Shown here: positions 16,151 to 25,180 of the stretch, piece after piece
Layout: the number at the start of each line of letters is the position of its first letter
Numbering within the stretch: the first letter of the stretch is position 1
Assembly: GCA_009783055.1 (NCBI GenBank)
Contig: WRHW01000009.1
Location: 1-60,903, forward strand
Length of the DNA: 60,903 nucleotides
Direction: 5' to 3'
From: Holophagaceae bacterium
Lineage (GTDB): Bacteria; Acidobacteriota; Holophagae; Holophagales; Holophagaceae
Notes under the pieces: generated by a model
The model's input: only the letters and a program-made list of their open reading frames with translations
Told to the model about the DNA's origin: nothing
The model's database searches: none
Made by a program: the position numbers and the translations under genes

Positions 16151-17365
16151 TTATTTCCGAAACACTACTATCCTATTGCTGTTTGTCCCTTTGGAGTTAT
16201 TATCCACTCCCCAAATATTTGCCGTTTTAGTAAAAACTTGTGTGTTTATTACAATCCCCAAGGGATCAAAACCTGCATGAATACCGATAGGGAGTATTTC
16301 TTCTTCTAACTTTAGCCTTCCTTTCTTTACCTCGCCAACCTCAAATGCCACATGCCCACATGGCTTAGTAATTCTATATAGTTCTTTTAGAACATCGCCC
16401 ATTATTGTTGCCCATCCGTCAACCGTGCGAGCCATAGTGATGTTTTTTCCTATTTCATTAGCATCTAGGCCACAGAACCAGCACCTCAACCAATTGTCAT
16501 TCTGATATTGAACTACATCTAAAAATGGCGGAGATGTTACGGTTAGCGATACGGAGTCAGATGGAATGTCACCTGTCGCACCAGCGTCGTGGATGAGAAA
16601 TCGAGCTGATTTAGAAACTGTTGCCAAATTAGATTTATCGGCTTGTGATATGCCAGCCAAAAGTTGCCGACTCTTTTTGAGTATGAGGGCATGGGTATCT
16701 CTGTACTCAGGTATCTGGTTGCGTTTATTGTTAATTTCTATTTGTTTTTTACAACTTACTGCTTGGTTGGGAGGGAGGGTGTAGACGCTAAAAAAGCCTG
16801 GGCTATGGCCTGTTAGCCTATTTGTTGCCACCATTCTGATCCATCCGTCCACATTATCGAATGAGCCATTTTTCTGTCTGCTAATAAACCATTGCCGCAA
16901 CGCCCTGATTTCGCCCTCGGTTTGTGGATGAAAAAACATTTCAAGGTCATTTTTTTCATCGCCGATACGCGATATTTTGGCAAGGCGGTTTACTATTTCT
17001 TCAAAGATAGGCGGGTTGAGGCGGGGTTTGGCCAGCATTTGGCTGAGTGGGTTGACATCATTAGAAATAACTTGCCGGCCAAGCAGTCCAGCTTCAACGG
17101 CTGTTGTGCCACGCCCCCCAAATGGGTCATAAACAATATCCATTGGGCTTGTTAGCCTTCCAATGAAAAACCTTGGCAGTTGTGGTTTAAAACATGCCCT
17201 GTAGCTAATCTCATGTAGACTAGATGCCTGTCTCTGTTTAGATGTCCAATATTCATCTGTGACAACTGGAAAGCATTCGTCATCAAAAACAAATTCTGAC
17301 CAAATGCCGCCGGAGCCTACAATGGCCTCTAGAGCCTTTTGACGATTTTCTATGTTTACTGCCAT
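16151..17365 (-). CDS. Orphan DNA methyltransferase (N4/N6 amino type)
   Basis: The 404-residue protein has the SAM-binding motif DPFGGRGTTAVEAGLLG near residues 81-97 and the catalytic motif TSPPF near residue 277. It therefore carries motif I before motif IV, with about 180 residues between them. This order is like alpha or gamma classes rather than the common beta order (catalytic motif first). SPPF suggests N4-cytosine or N6-adenine methylation. No restriction endonuclease is adjacent; murD is convergent with it. The function may be regulatory or a solitary defence methylase. Confidence 0.85.
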   Translation of the reverse strand: MAVNIENRQKALEAIVGSGGIWSEFVFDDECFPVVTDEYWTSKQRQASSLHEISYRACFKPQLPRFFIGRLTSPMDIVYDPFGGRGTTAVEAGLLGRQVISNDVNPLSQMLAKPRLNPPIFEEIVNRLAKISRIGDEKNDLEMFFHPQTEGEIRALRQWFISRQKNGSFDNVDGWIRMVATNRLTGHSPGFFSVYTLPPNQAVSCKKQIEINNKRNQIPEYRDTHALILKKSRQLLAGISQADKSNLATVSKSARFLIHDAGATGDIPSDSVSLTVTSPPFLDVVQYQNDNWLRCWFCGLDANEIGKNITMARTVDGWATIMGDVLKELYRITKPCGHVAFEVGEVKKGRLKLEEEILPIGIHAGFDPLGIVINTQVFTKTANIWGVDNNSKGTNSNRIVVFRK

Positions 17366-17623
17366 AAAAATAATCCTACACTTGACTGAGAATTTGTTTC
17401 AGCAAATTAATTTTATATTCTGCATAAACTCCAGTAATTCTGAAATCCCTTCTTTGTCACTGGCCACTAGACTCTATCCAACAATCCGGAAAGGTGGAAT
17501 AGGCACTTTGAATCCAGCTACACCCTTTTTTCTTGACATATATGGTGATGACCTGCGAAAATTTCGTAGAGGGGAGAGCAAGTCGCTCTCCTGAGTCACC
17601 AATAATCTCTTACAAGAATTTTT
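17366..17623. other. Intergenic region before secreted cassette 1
   Basis: This gap between the divergent methyltransferase and the cassette holds a short repeat (TCACTGGCCACTAG, about 17457-17470), a possible -35 TTGACA at 17533-17538 and the structured leader described separately. CTTGAC..TATGG..ACCT here resembles the same words before cassette 2 (near 30812-30832), suggesting a shared promoter region. An open frame from 17352 has no family resemblance and I do not call it a gene. Confidence 0.5.
17543..17601 (+). promoter_or_regulatory. Structured leader candidate upstream of secreted cassette 1
   Basis: The 59 bases can fold as a three-way junction. The closing stem pairs 17543-17549 with 17595-17601 (TGGTGAT/GTCACCA). 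Inside are a short hairpin at 17555-17567 (GCGAA/TTCGT) and a seven-base-pair hairpin at 17573-17591 (GGAGAGC-AAGTC-GCTCTCC). TTGACA lies just before it at 17533-17538. I cannot match it to a named riboswitch. It ends 22 bases before the first cassette gene. Confidence 0.4.
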
Positions 17624-17887
17624 ATGTTATCTTCACTGCTCCTCACACTTTCGCTTTCAGTTGCTGGAAGCCCTGAAATGATAGCTGGTTCTACTTCGGC
17701 TATCACTGACCCCGAATTCATTTATGTTCTAGATTGTGATATTTTTGAGGTTGGAGGTGAAGGCTCCGAGGAATACCATGTTTGGGGTCCTGATGGAACT
17801 CATACATCAGTACGTGGCCTTGAGAACCTGGTTGCTATCATTGGTGACCTCTGTACTGTTTCCTCTACGCCACCTGATTGGTATTGA
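17624..17887 (+). CDS. Small secreted protein of cassette 1
   Basis: The 87-residue protein begins with a signal-like segment MLSSLLLTLSLSVAGS. It then has Cys residues in VLDCDIF and GDLCTV and the stretch VWGPDGTHTSVRGLENLVAII. It corresponds in size, signal sequence and position to the protein at 30897 (MLYSLLLASALSITGC). There the residue after SITG is a lipobox Cys, whereas here it is Ser, so this copy is probably not lipid-modified. Its stop codon lies just before the start of the larger partner. The function is unknown. Confidence 0.6.
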   Translation: MLSSLLLTLSLSVAGSPEMIAGSTSAITDPEFIYVLDCDIFEVGGEGSEEYHVWGPDGTHTSVRGLENLVAIIGDLCTVSSTPPDWY

Positions 17888-17892
17888 CGCTT

Positions 17893-19242
17893 ATGCAAGC
17901 TGTTAGCTCTACTATTGTTCTAAGAATCATAATAATATCATTGTTGATGGGGCAGTGTGCTTTTGCCCAAAAAGACCCTGGCCAATGGGTAAATGGTTTG
18001 TATTCTGTCTTCGGGCGGGCAGGTGATAGCCTTTTTTCGCGACCAACGGTCTTAATTGACGAAAAAAACATTATTCAATCTGAAATTCCTAGCTTGTCGA
18101 AGGCGGTTAATTTCCCCGTGCCTGCATCTTTTAGGACGATATGCTTGAAGCCATTGTGGCACAATGGTATACTTTATGTGCTTGCAAGAGGCGGTGCGAC
18201 TGAAGAAAAAGAAGACGGCACTGAATTTATGCGCTTTACTTTTGCAAGGTATCAAGATGATACTTGGGAATTTTTAGGTTTTTTGGAAACGCCTCCTGGC
18301 GAAATGATAAGGGTCATCCCATGCGACAATGACCGCTTCATCCTAGTCTCAAATAAGACTGATCTAATTGACAATAAAAGGTTAGACCGCTCTCCATTCT
18401 GTCTGGCAACTCTTGCAAAACCTCCTGTAAAAAGTAGCTTCCCAACTAATATTCCAGCAGGTGTGCCTTTTAATCCAGTAATGAACCGTGAGGATCGTTC
18501 AATAGTTGGTGCAGTGGTATCAAGAAATGCAACAGACTCCCAGCGAGCCTTGGTATCTACCCATAATGCGACAAACATTATCAAGCTAGATTCCAGCATA
18601 TACCACGGTATGGATGACATTAAGGACAAAATGTCTGACGAGGCTTGGTTTGGCTTGGCTGGCTCAAGCCTAACCACCATGACTGATAACCATGTCACAT
18701 TAATTAACTATCAAACGGGTCTATATTGGATTTTTTCTTTGGAAAAGGCTAACTTGGTTTGGGCTGGTAATATTTTTCAAAAAGTCACTCCCGAATTTCT
18801 GGCTAGCAAAAATTTTTTGAAAGGTAGCATAGCCGTACCCATTTTGTGCTTCAATCCTGAAATTGATGGAACAATACTGATAGCTAGCGAGGATGAAAAC
18901 TTTTTTCTCACCGATGGAAGTGACACAAATAAGGAAGCCACAGAGATTTTCCAAGCTATGCCCGAACCTAAAACCCGCCAGGATTATATAAGGATTTTTG
19001 AGCGACTAGAAAAAGAACGGCACGAACGGAATCCATTTGTTGTTTGGTACAGGCTTTTTCCCGAGAGTGGAAGGGTCGAAAAATTGCCTGATGCTCCGAA
19101 CGGTGGCTCCCTCTTGAAAAGTGAGTTTTTGACGACTACTTTTCGCCCAATGCCAGACGGATCTGTAAAAATGGGCAATATTATTTTAGAAGAAGCAAAA
19201 AAAGTAGCCATAGATGGCGACTCAAACGCAGTTAATAAGTGA
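17893..19242 (+). CDS. Large secreted protein of cassette 1, unknown family
   Basis: I use the ATG at 17893 because it heads a signal peptide (IVLRIIIISLLMGQCAFAQ). TTG codons at 17878 and 17884, overlapping the previous stop, are alternatives. The mature protein (about 420 residues) is paralogous to the product of 31191-32411. Shared blocks include GQWV..LY, DE.NII, GILYVLARGG, DGTEF.R.T.A, IPCDN.RFI, TGLYWIFSLE, DGTILIASEDE, NPFVVWYRLFPE and FRPMPDGSVKMG. Repeated strand-turn-strand patterns and W/G spacing suggest a beta-propeller-like fold, which is inference. I recognise no catalytic motif. Confidence 0.75.
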   Translation: MQAVSSTIVLRIIIISLLMGQCAFAQKDPGQWVNGLYSVFGRAGDSLFSRPTVLIDEKNIIQSEIPSLSKAVNFPVPASFRTICLKPLWHNGILYVLARGGATEEKEDGTEFMRFTFARYQDDTWEFLGFLETPPGEMIRVIPCDNDRFILVSNKTDLIDNKRLDRSPFCLATLAKPPVKSSFPTNIPAGVPFNPVMNREDRSIVGAVVSRNATDSQRALVSTHNATNIIKLDSSIYHGMDDIKDKMSDEAWFGLAGSSLTTMTDNHVTLINYQTGLYWIFSLEKANLVWAGNIFQKVTPEFLASKNFLKGSIAVPILCFNPEIDGTILIASEDENFFLTDGSDTNKEATEIFQAMPEPKTRQDYIRIFERLEKERHERNPFVVWYRLFPESGRVEKLPDAPNGGSLLKSEFLTTTFRPMPDGSVKMGNIILEEAKKVAIDGDSNAVNK

Positions 19243-19254
19243 TGTGACACCGCT

Positions 19255-20244
19255 TTGAATTTTTTCTCCGGACAGATATTGTGGCGAATAGTTTTTGTCT
19301 TGGCTCCGATTGCTTGTTTGGCGCAATCGGAATCAGGGGTTGTTTTTGATGCTACTCACCACGTATTCGGCAAAATTCCCGATTACAAAATCACATCACA
19401 TAGATACGTGGCAACAAACCTTGGCACTTCCCCAATAAATATTATCAAGGCTGTATCATCTTGTGGTTGCAGTATCACAGATGTCGAAAAGACATTACTC
19501 AATCCCGGCGAAAGTGGCTATATCAAAGTCGTGTTTAACCCTTGGGGACTTGCAGGACCTATCCGCAAAGCTATAGAAATAGTTACAGACGACCCTATTA
19601 AACCGCGTTCAATGCTGACTTTTGAAGCCTATGTGTACAGGGAGATTATAGTAAGCGAAACTGCAATTTTTTTTGACAAAATACCTCGCAACATTTCTGT
19701 ATCGCGAAGCATCAAGCTAGAATCTGGCAATAGCCAGCCAGTGGTTTTGTCTGGTATCCAAATAGAAAATGCTCCATACCTGTCTTGTAAGACTTTAGAA
19801 GCTGGCAACGATGTAATCCTGACCCTGACCCTTGACAGTCAGTTAATTTCTGTGGGGCACAACAAAGGTTTGGAAACGATGATTGTCCGTACTACAAACC
19901 AAAATATTCCAGAGGTGCAGTTTCGCATACAATGGGATATTCAAGTGCCAATAGTTGCTGCTCCTGGCCGAATCGCATGGGTCGACAATGCTGGTACAGA
20001 GTTGTCCACCTCAATAAGTTTGTTCCACTCTGGTAGCAAACCGTTCAAGATATTGGGAGCAAAAGCGACTTCGCCACTCATAACTATATCTGGCATTGGC
20101 AAAGCGAGTGCGGTTGAACACAAAATTGAAATTCATCTCTCGCCTACCGCTCAACCGGGCAGTTTACGCGAGACATTGACATTGACGCTAAACGATCCCG
20201 AACAAGAAGAGTTGGAAATAAGTATCATGGCGATTTTACAATAG
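19255..20244 (+). CDS. Secreted DUF1573-domain protein
   Basis: The start is TTG at 19255, 12 bases after the previous stop, giving the signal peptide MNFFSGQILWRIVFVLAPIACLAQ in outline. Residues 30-130 match DUF1573 (HVFGKIPDYKITSHRYVATNLGTSPINI, SSCGCS, LNPGESGYIKVVFNP, KAIEIVTDDP). The SCGC motif is characteristic. The rest (about 200 residues) reads as one or two further Ig-like beta domains. DUF1573/ASH-like domains are extracytoplasmic and of unknown function. It is in operon position with cassette 1 but has no counterpart behind cassette 2. Confidence 0.78.
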   Translation: MNFFSGQILWRIVFVLAPIACLAQSESGVVFDATHHVFGKIPDYKITSHRYVATNLGTSPINIIKAVSSCGCSITDVEKTLLNPGESGYIKVVFNPWGLAGPIRKAIEIVTDDPIKPRSMLTFEAYVYREIIVSETAIFFDKIPRNISVSRSIKLESGNSQPVVLSGIQIENAPYLSCKTLEAGNDVILTLTLDSQLISVGHNKGLETMIVRTTNQNIPEVQFRIQWDIQVPIVAAPGRIAWVDNAGTELSTSISLFHSGSKPFKILGAKATSPLITISGIGKASAVEHKIEIHLSPTAQPGSLRETLTLTLNDPEQEELEISIMAILQ

Positions 20245-20314
20245 GAACAATAATTCAGATACGTTACGACAATCTTAGAAAAAAATTGCAAGACAATTTA
20301 TCCATGCCATACTC

Positions 20315-20353
20315 ATTCCAAGTTGAGCCGGAATAATAGCAACTTGATATACT
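20315..20353. repeat. Degenerate R1 palindrome
   Basis: TTCCAAGTTGAGCCGG ... AGCAACTTGATATA shows both R1 arms with mismatches. It lies between the DUF1573 gene and the histidine kinase. An upstream TTG start for the kinase would begin inside it, which is one reason to prefer the ATG at 20416. Confidence 0.55.
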
Positions 20354-20415
20354 GGGTAATAGTGGTAGTCCAGAGCTACAAACTGCAAGCTACCAATTTT
20401 GTTCTGTCTCCCAAC

Positions 20416-22515
20416 ATGTCCCCACTCAAACCAAAGCTATTCAAGCACTCAAAACAGCCTGGTCAAACTAGGCGCAAGAGGCGAAATCAGGAGCTTACAA
20501 GGCTCTATTTTGCGGCAGGGTTAGCGGCGGTTAGCTATACATTTTTTAAGCTCTATAAGCTACTTAGCTCTTCAGAAGAAGGCGTGCTTGGGGTAGGCCG
20601 CTGGGAAGGGCTACTGGCTCTGGGTTTGGCAAATACAATTGCTATAGGACTGATTCTCTTTATTGTTGCCCGAACCTTAGCAAAAATATTTTTTGAACGT
20701 CGTAGCGGAGTACTAGGCTCCAGAATCAGAGCCAAACTAGTTGTAGCATTCCTAGCAGTAGGGATTTTGCCTAGTGTAATGCTCTTTTTTATGGGGCGGA
20801 ACTATATTCTAAAAAATGTCGAAAGGTGGTTTTCGCCTGAGACAGAGCGCCTTATTAGGGATGGTAGCGAAATAGCTCGCCAATACAAAAATGAACAGAT
20901 GGAGAGGGCTGGGCGATCTGCAGTGATTGCCTCTGGGCTGGGCAAAAATCCGAGAGAAATCTTGTCTGAATTTGATCTGAATTGGTGTTCTAATTCTGGT
21001 GAAGTAGCCATTAGCGCAGGAATCGAGGCTCCTGTATTAAGTATTTCTGACAGCGGGTTTTCGCCGACATGGACTATAGAGGCTGGACAGAATGGAACTT
21101 GGTATTTTGGCCGAAGTGGCGACTGGATTGTGGGTCGTTTGATTCGGCGTGATATTCAGGAGAGCCTCGCTAGATTAGAACGTCGCCAGCTTGAGGCGGT
21201 ACAGATTGCTGGCCTAAAAAATACCTTGGTGGAGTTTACTGACAATGTATTGCTCTTGTTGACATTGCTAACAATATTTGCGGCGGTATGGACAGGTCTT
21301 ACGCTCTCCCGAACTATTGCCGAACCCGTGCGGGCACTGGCTAGGGCGGCACTGCGGGTTGGCAGGGGCGACCTAGACTTGGCTCTACCAGAAGAGGGTG
21401 AAGACGAGTTGGCATTTTTGGCTCGTAGCTTTAACACCATGACCCGCGACTTAAAGGCCGGCAACGAGGAGATCAAACAACATACCATGAGTATAGAAAT
21501 GCAGAGGGCATACTTGAAAGAGCTATTGGATACTCTGCCGGTGGGTGTTATATCAACATCTGCGGATGGACAGGTACGGATTTGTAACAACACAGTTCAA
21601 TCATGGCTAGGAATGCACTCATTTGAAGTTGGAGTAGACTACTGGGGCGATCCCGCTTGGCTTTCTCGCTTGGGCGAACTGCCAGAACTCTTTGACCATG
21701 TGAGGAAATCTGCGCAACCCAAACAAGAGGAATTGAGGATTGGGAGCGAAGGTGAAGGCCGGCCAATTAGAGCAATTGTTGTGCCTTTGTCGTCTGGGGG
21801 GCTACTGGCAGTATTAGAAGACTTAAGCCTTTTAGCACAGGCGGAAAAGAGAGCGGCGTGGCAGGAGGTAGCTCGCAGAATGGCTCACGAAGTCAAGAAT
21901 CCACTTACCCCCATTAAACTTACAGCCCAGAGACTAGTCCGCAGGGTCAGGGATGGTCGCCTAGAAGTTGAGGCTGTTTCTGAAGGTGCAGAGACTATCC
22001 TAAACGAAGTAGAAAGCCTAGCCCGCTTGGTAGACAGCTTTACACGCTTTGCTAAACTTCCAGCCCCACACCCAGTGTCTTGCGATGCCTGCGAACTACT
22101 GCGACAGGTATATGCCCTCTATCGAACAGAGCAAGAATCTATCCATGTCGAATTGCTATTGCCAGATGGACAGATACAAGCAAACTGGGATGCTGACATG
22201 GTAAAGAGAGCCATCATCAATTTTATAGACAATGCCATTCATACCATTCAAAGTAAATCGCCTCAAACTGGCGGAATAATAACGCTGGAGGCAAAATCTA
22301 TTAGCAATAAGGTTCGCCTCTCAGTAACTGATAATGGAGGTGGAGTCCCTTCTGAGGCCAGAGTACATTTATTTGAGCCATACTTCAGCACAAAGCGCCA
22401 GGGTACTGGTTTGGGACTTGCCATAGCCAGAAAAATTGCCGAAGACCACAACGGAGAGGCAAAGTATGAGCCATTAGAAGTTGGTAGCATATTCTGTCTG
22501 GAACTACCTGTATAA
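20416..22515 (+). CDS. NtrY-like transmembrane sensor histidine kinase
   Basis: The start is ATG 20416 (MSPLKPKLFKHSK). The 699-residue protein has two N-terminal membrane segments (LYFAAGLAAVSYTFF; LALGLANTIAIGLILFIVA) and a third at KLVVAFLAVGILPSVMLFF. A periplasmic stretch and a further membrane segment (VLLLLTLLTIFAAVWTGLTL) follow. Then come HAMP (RTIAEPVRALARAALRVGRGDLDL), PAS (LLDTLPVGVISTSADGQVRICN), HisKA with phospho-acceptor in RRMAHEVKNPLTPIKL (about residue 491), and HATPase (NFIDNAIH, DNGGGVP, TGLGLAIARKI). This matches the NtrY family. No response regulator (NtrX) is adjacent, so its partner is elsewhere. Confidence 0.92.
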   Translation: MSPLKPKLFKHSKQPGQTRRKRRNQELTRLYFAAGLAAVSYTFFKLYKLLSSSEEGVLGVGRWEGLLALGLANTIAIGLILFIVARTLAKIFFERRSGVLGSRIRAKLVVAFLAVGILPSVMLFFMGRNYILKNVERWFSPETERLIRDGSEIARQYKNEQMERAGRSAVIASGLGKNPREILSEFDLNWCSNSGEVAISAGIEAPVLSISDSGFSPTWTIEAGQNGTWYFGRSGDWIVGRLIRRDIQESLARLERRQLEAVQIAGLKNTLVEFTDNVLLLLTLLTIFAAVWTGLTLSRTIAEPVRALARAALRVGRGDLDLALPEEGEDELAFLARSFNTMTRDLKAGNEEIKQHTMSIEMQRAYLKELLDTLPVGVISTSADGQVRICNNTVQSWLGMHSFEVGVDYWGDPAWLSRLGELPELFDHVRKSAQPKQEELRIGSEGEGRPIRAIVVPLSSGGLLAVLEDLSLLAQAEKRAAWQEVARRMAHEVKNPLTPIKLTAQRLVRRVRDGRLEVEAVSEGAETILNEVESLARLVDSFTRFAKLPAPHPVSCDACELLRQVYALYRTEQESIHVELLLPDGQIQANWDADMVKRAIINFIDNAIHTIQSKSPQTGGIITLEAKSISNKVRLSVTDNGGGVPSEARVHLFEPYFSTKRQGTGLGLAIARKIAEDHNGEAKYEPLEVGSIFCLELPV

Positions 22516-22533
22516 ATATAGCTACTAATACTA

Positions 22534-22590
22534 GGTTGCGTTTAATCGGGATTAAACGCGAAACACCATAATGAAGGTGACGTAGCAACC
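22534..22590 (+). terminator. Nested hairpin after the NtrY-like kinase
   Basis: A perfect nine-base-pair stem (GCGTTTAAT-CGGG-ATTAAACGC, 22538-22559) sits inside a wider inverted repeat GGTTGC (22534-22539) / GCAACC (22585-22590). There is no T-run, so termination is only possible. The right part (ATGAAGGTGACG) shares a word with the R4 block and may be repeat-derived. Confidence 0.4.
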
Positions 22591-22607
22591 AAACAAACAG
22601 CGATTTG

Positions 22608-22643
22608 ATACCAAGTTGCTCTCGTATGGGTGCAACTTGGTAT
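22608..22643. repeat. R1 palindrome
   Basis: ATACCAAGTTGC-TCTCGTATGGGT-GCAACTTGGTAT lies between convergent genes (the NtrY-like kinase and a type IIG methylase). It has full 12-base arms. Confidence 0.8.
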
Positions 22644-22671
22644 TACTCATTTCATTGGATGCCGTACGACA

Positions 22672-25176
22672 TCAGCCCTTCTCCACGATTGCAATTTCAT
22701 CCTGAGTGAGGCCATAGAGGACATATACCATCGCATTTATCTCTGCATCCAGATTTTCTATTTGTAAATTCAGAGATTGAGCCTTGGTTTTTTCTGTTTC
22801 AAAATGCTTTAACCACTCTGATTTTTGGGCAAGGGTTATTGTATGGGGCTTTATGTTTTTTTCTAGCGCAGTCAGAAATGCCCTTTGTTCCAGCGTGTGC
22901 CAAGATTTCAAGTCACGGCTGTTTTTTGTTACATCGAACTCCAACTTGATCAAGTTTAAGAATGAATCTGATAACTCAATCAACTCCTTTTTGTGTTTCA
23001 ACATCCGCTCTACTGCTTTGATGACAGGTTGTTGGATTTCTGCACTGACACTTTTTGTTGGGATTTTTTTTAGGTCAGCAAGTATTATTTTTGGAAACAG
23101 TTTTCGCACAGACTTGGGCGTAGAGCGCATGTAGTAGTACGACATAAGGCTACTATTTATTAGCCCTAGCAAAAATCTAAGATCATTTTCTGGGCATCTT
23201 GCCGCAATTGCTATGTTGCTTCTGTTAAAAAGTAGCGTCTCTGAACCATCGGAATATGTACAACTTAAACTGCGGGGATGTTTCCCAGTAATTTCCCTGA
23301 CAATGATCACAGGGTTTGAAAAAAACTCAAATCTACTCGGATATGCAAGGTTGTCCCCATAACGCAGGTACGCGCCTTCCCATCTGTGCCAGTACCTGCC
23401 GACATTTTTGCCATCTAAGTACTTGTGAGTTTTGTCATCTATCTTTTCTTTGAAATCATATATCCTGTTCTTGACATCCTCTGGGCTCTGCCTTGGCCTC
23501 CCTTTGCCTGCGGAGTAGGCCATCAACCCAGACTTAACTTCATATAGTTCATGTAGTGGCAGACAATCCTTTTTGATTTTTTTCAGTACATCGGTATCAC
23601 TGCCATGAGCAAATATTTTTAGCTCGCTACCGGGGTTCTTGGCAAACTCGGCCTGTAGCTTGGGGTGAGAAAAGACAAATTGGTTGTTGTCGTCATCATT
23701 GAAAAACACCTTAATATCATGGCTCTTGTCCGCCACAGTTTTTTTTGTTTCCAATATGATCGTTTCTACAGACGCACTTTCAAAGGGTTGACCCATCAAA
23801 TTTGTGATACTACAAATGGTTGTTTGCTCCAGCAACAAAGCACGTAACCTCTCTGCCGAGCTAACCATCAGCCAGGCATTTGGCACTATCAGGCTACACC
23901 TGCCATAGCCTTTTTTTATCAGGTCTATGGATTTTTCGATAAACAACAGATAGGTATTTACCTGATACTGTGCCGACTGGTAGTGCCTGGAATAATAGTC
24001 CTTTTCGATGGCGGTTATCTTTTCCCTAGCAAATACATATGGCGGATTGCCGACTACCACGTCAAAGCCTCCAGATTCCATGATCTCTGGAAATTCGCTT
24101 TGCCAGTCAAAGGCAAGCTCACCGGCAATATTGGGATCGTCAATCAGCGAATTGCCACACTTGATGTTGTCCTCCAGATAGGTCAGCTTTTCGTTTTTGT
24201 TGGCTGTCTTAAGCCAAAGAGATAGTTTTGTAATTTCCACTGATTCCCGGTTAATGTCTACTCCATAGATATTATTGGCGAGGATGTGGGTGTCCCACCT
24301 AAACAACGATGGTGTAGCCCGTAGCCTTGCTAATTCGTTGTTTATGGTCTGTCCTTCGCTATAAAGATAATCAAAGACTTCATTCAAAAATGCCCCGGAG
24401 CCACAGGCCGGGTCGAGTACTTTGATATTTGACAAGGCCTTTTGGTATGCTTCCCATGCCGATATGTGCAGGGCAAGGCTCTTTTTTTCGATAGCCTTTA
24501 GGCTCTTTCTGCTCTGCTTGGGGTCGAGGGCTGTATCAGGTATTTGGGGAAGTTCTGCAAAGCCTATCTCTTTTCGCCGGTCGGCCAACCAGCCGCCAAC
24601 GGCCTGCTCCACTATGTGACGGGTAATATGAGGCGGTGTGTAAAATATGCCGTCCTTCTTACGCTTGGTGGTTTTCTTGTCACTGTGATTGGTACTGAGT
24701 TCCTCAAAGTCATTAGTAGATTGTTCAAAGATAATGCCCAAAATACTGGCATCTGCATCGTATCTACGAAAATATTCAATAATTTTCCACACACTACAAC
24801 ATATTTTTTTGCTTATTTTTAGGTTGTTTAGATTTTCTAGGTAGCCACTATCTTTTGCAAAACTACAGGCAATAGCTCCGACTAACCCATTAATGTCACT
24901 CCATGATAGTTGCAAATCAGGAAGGGGGGCTAAAGTCAAGACAGAAGTTAAATTCTTTTCTGGCGAACAGCCCCTCGCCTCCACAAAGGCCAAAAACAAA
25001 ATACGAATGGACATGGTTTGGGCATGGTGAAAGATGTCCAGATCGCCCATTTTAGGGCAACATGTGCCAATTGATTTTGCTAACTGTGACTTGAGTACTC
25101 TGTATTCCCTATACAGAAAGGCGACAATCTCTTTTTCGACATTTCTACATCTGTTGGCCTTGTCACTCAAAACCAT
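22672..25176 (-). CDS. Type IIG-like DNA methyltransferase lacking the nuclease domain
   Basis: The start is ATG 25176 (MVLSDKANRC), just after the stop of the upstream paralogue; earlier ATGs lie inside that gene. The 834-residue chain has an N-terminal helical region (EKEIVAFLYREYRVLKSQL). A methyltransferase core follows with DPACGSGAFLNEVF (about residue 253) and GNPPYV (about residue 376), then a TaqI-like C-terminal specificity domain (YEVKSGLMAY ... KYLDGKNVGRYWHRWEG). The end, VYVLYGLTQDEIAIVE, is typical of the family. It matches the neighbour from that protein's residue 215 or so onward but lacks its N-terminal nuclease. NPPY implies N6-adenine methylation. About 210 core residues differ from the neighbour at only nine positions. 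Confidence 0.88.
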   Translation of the reverse strand: MVLSDKANRCRNVEKEIVAFLYREYRVLKSQLAKSIGTCCPKMGDLDIFHHAQTMSIRILFLAFVEARGCSPEKNLTSVLTLAPLPDLQLSWSDINGLVGAIACSFAKDSGYLENLNNLKISKKICCSVWKIIEYFRRYDADASILGIIFEQSTNDFEELSTNHSDKKTTKRKKDGIFYTPPHITRHIVEQAVGGWLADRRKEIGFAELPQIPDTALDPKQSRKSLKAIEKKSLALHISAWEAYQKALSNIKVLDPACGSGAFLNEVFDYLYSEGQTINNELARLRATPSLFRWDTHILANNIYGVDINRESVEITKLSLWLKTANKNEKLTYLEDNIKCGNSLIDDPNIAGELAFDWQSEFPEIMESGGFDVVVGNPPYVFAREKITAIEKDYYSRHYQSAQYQVNTYLLFIEKSIDLIKKGYGRCSLIVPNAWLMVSSAERLRALLLEQTTICSITNLMGQPFESASVETIILETKKTVADKSHDIKVFFNDDDNNQFVFSHPKLQAEFAKNPGSELKIFAHGSDTDVLKKIKKDCLPLHELYEVKSGLMAYSAGKGRPRQSPEDVKNRIYDFKEKIDDKTHKYLDGKNVGRYWHRWEGAYLRYGDNLAYPSRFEFFSNPVIIVREITGKHPRSLSCTYSDGSETLLFNRSNIAIAARCPENDLRFLLGLINSSLMSYYYMRSTPKSVRKLFPKIILADLKKIPTKSVSAEIQQPVIKAVERMLKHKKELIELSDSFLNLIKLEFDVTKNSRDLKSWHTLEQRAFLTALEKNIKPHTITLAQKSEWLKHFETEKTKAQSLNLQIENLDAEINAMVYVLYGLTQDEIAIVEKG

Positions 25177-25180
25177 GCCC

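Noticed and set aside
17352-17594. 80-codon plus-strand frame upstream of cassette 1
   Set aside because: It begins inside the divergent methyltransferase gene and runs through the promoter-leader region, and the product has no recognisable pattern.
17543-17601. Glycine or fluoride riboswitch
   Set aside because: GGAGAG and GGTGATGA words are suggestive, but the other conserved positions of those aptamers are absent, and the downstream genes are not transport or glycine-cleavage genes.
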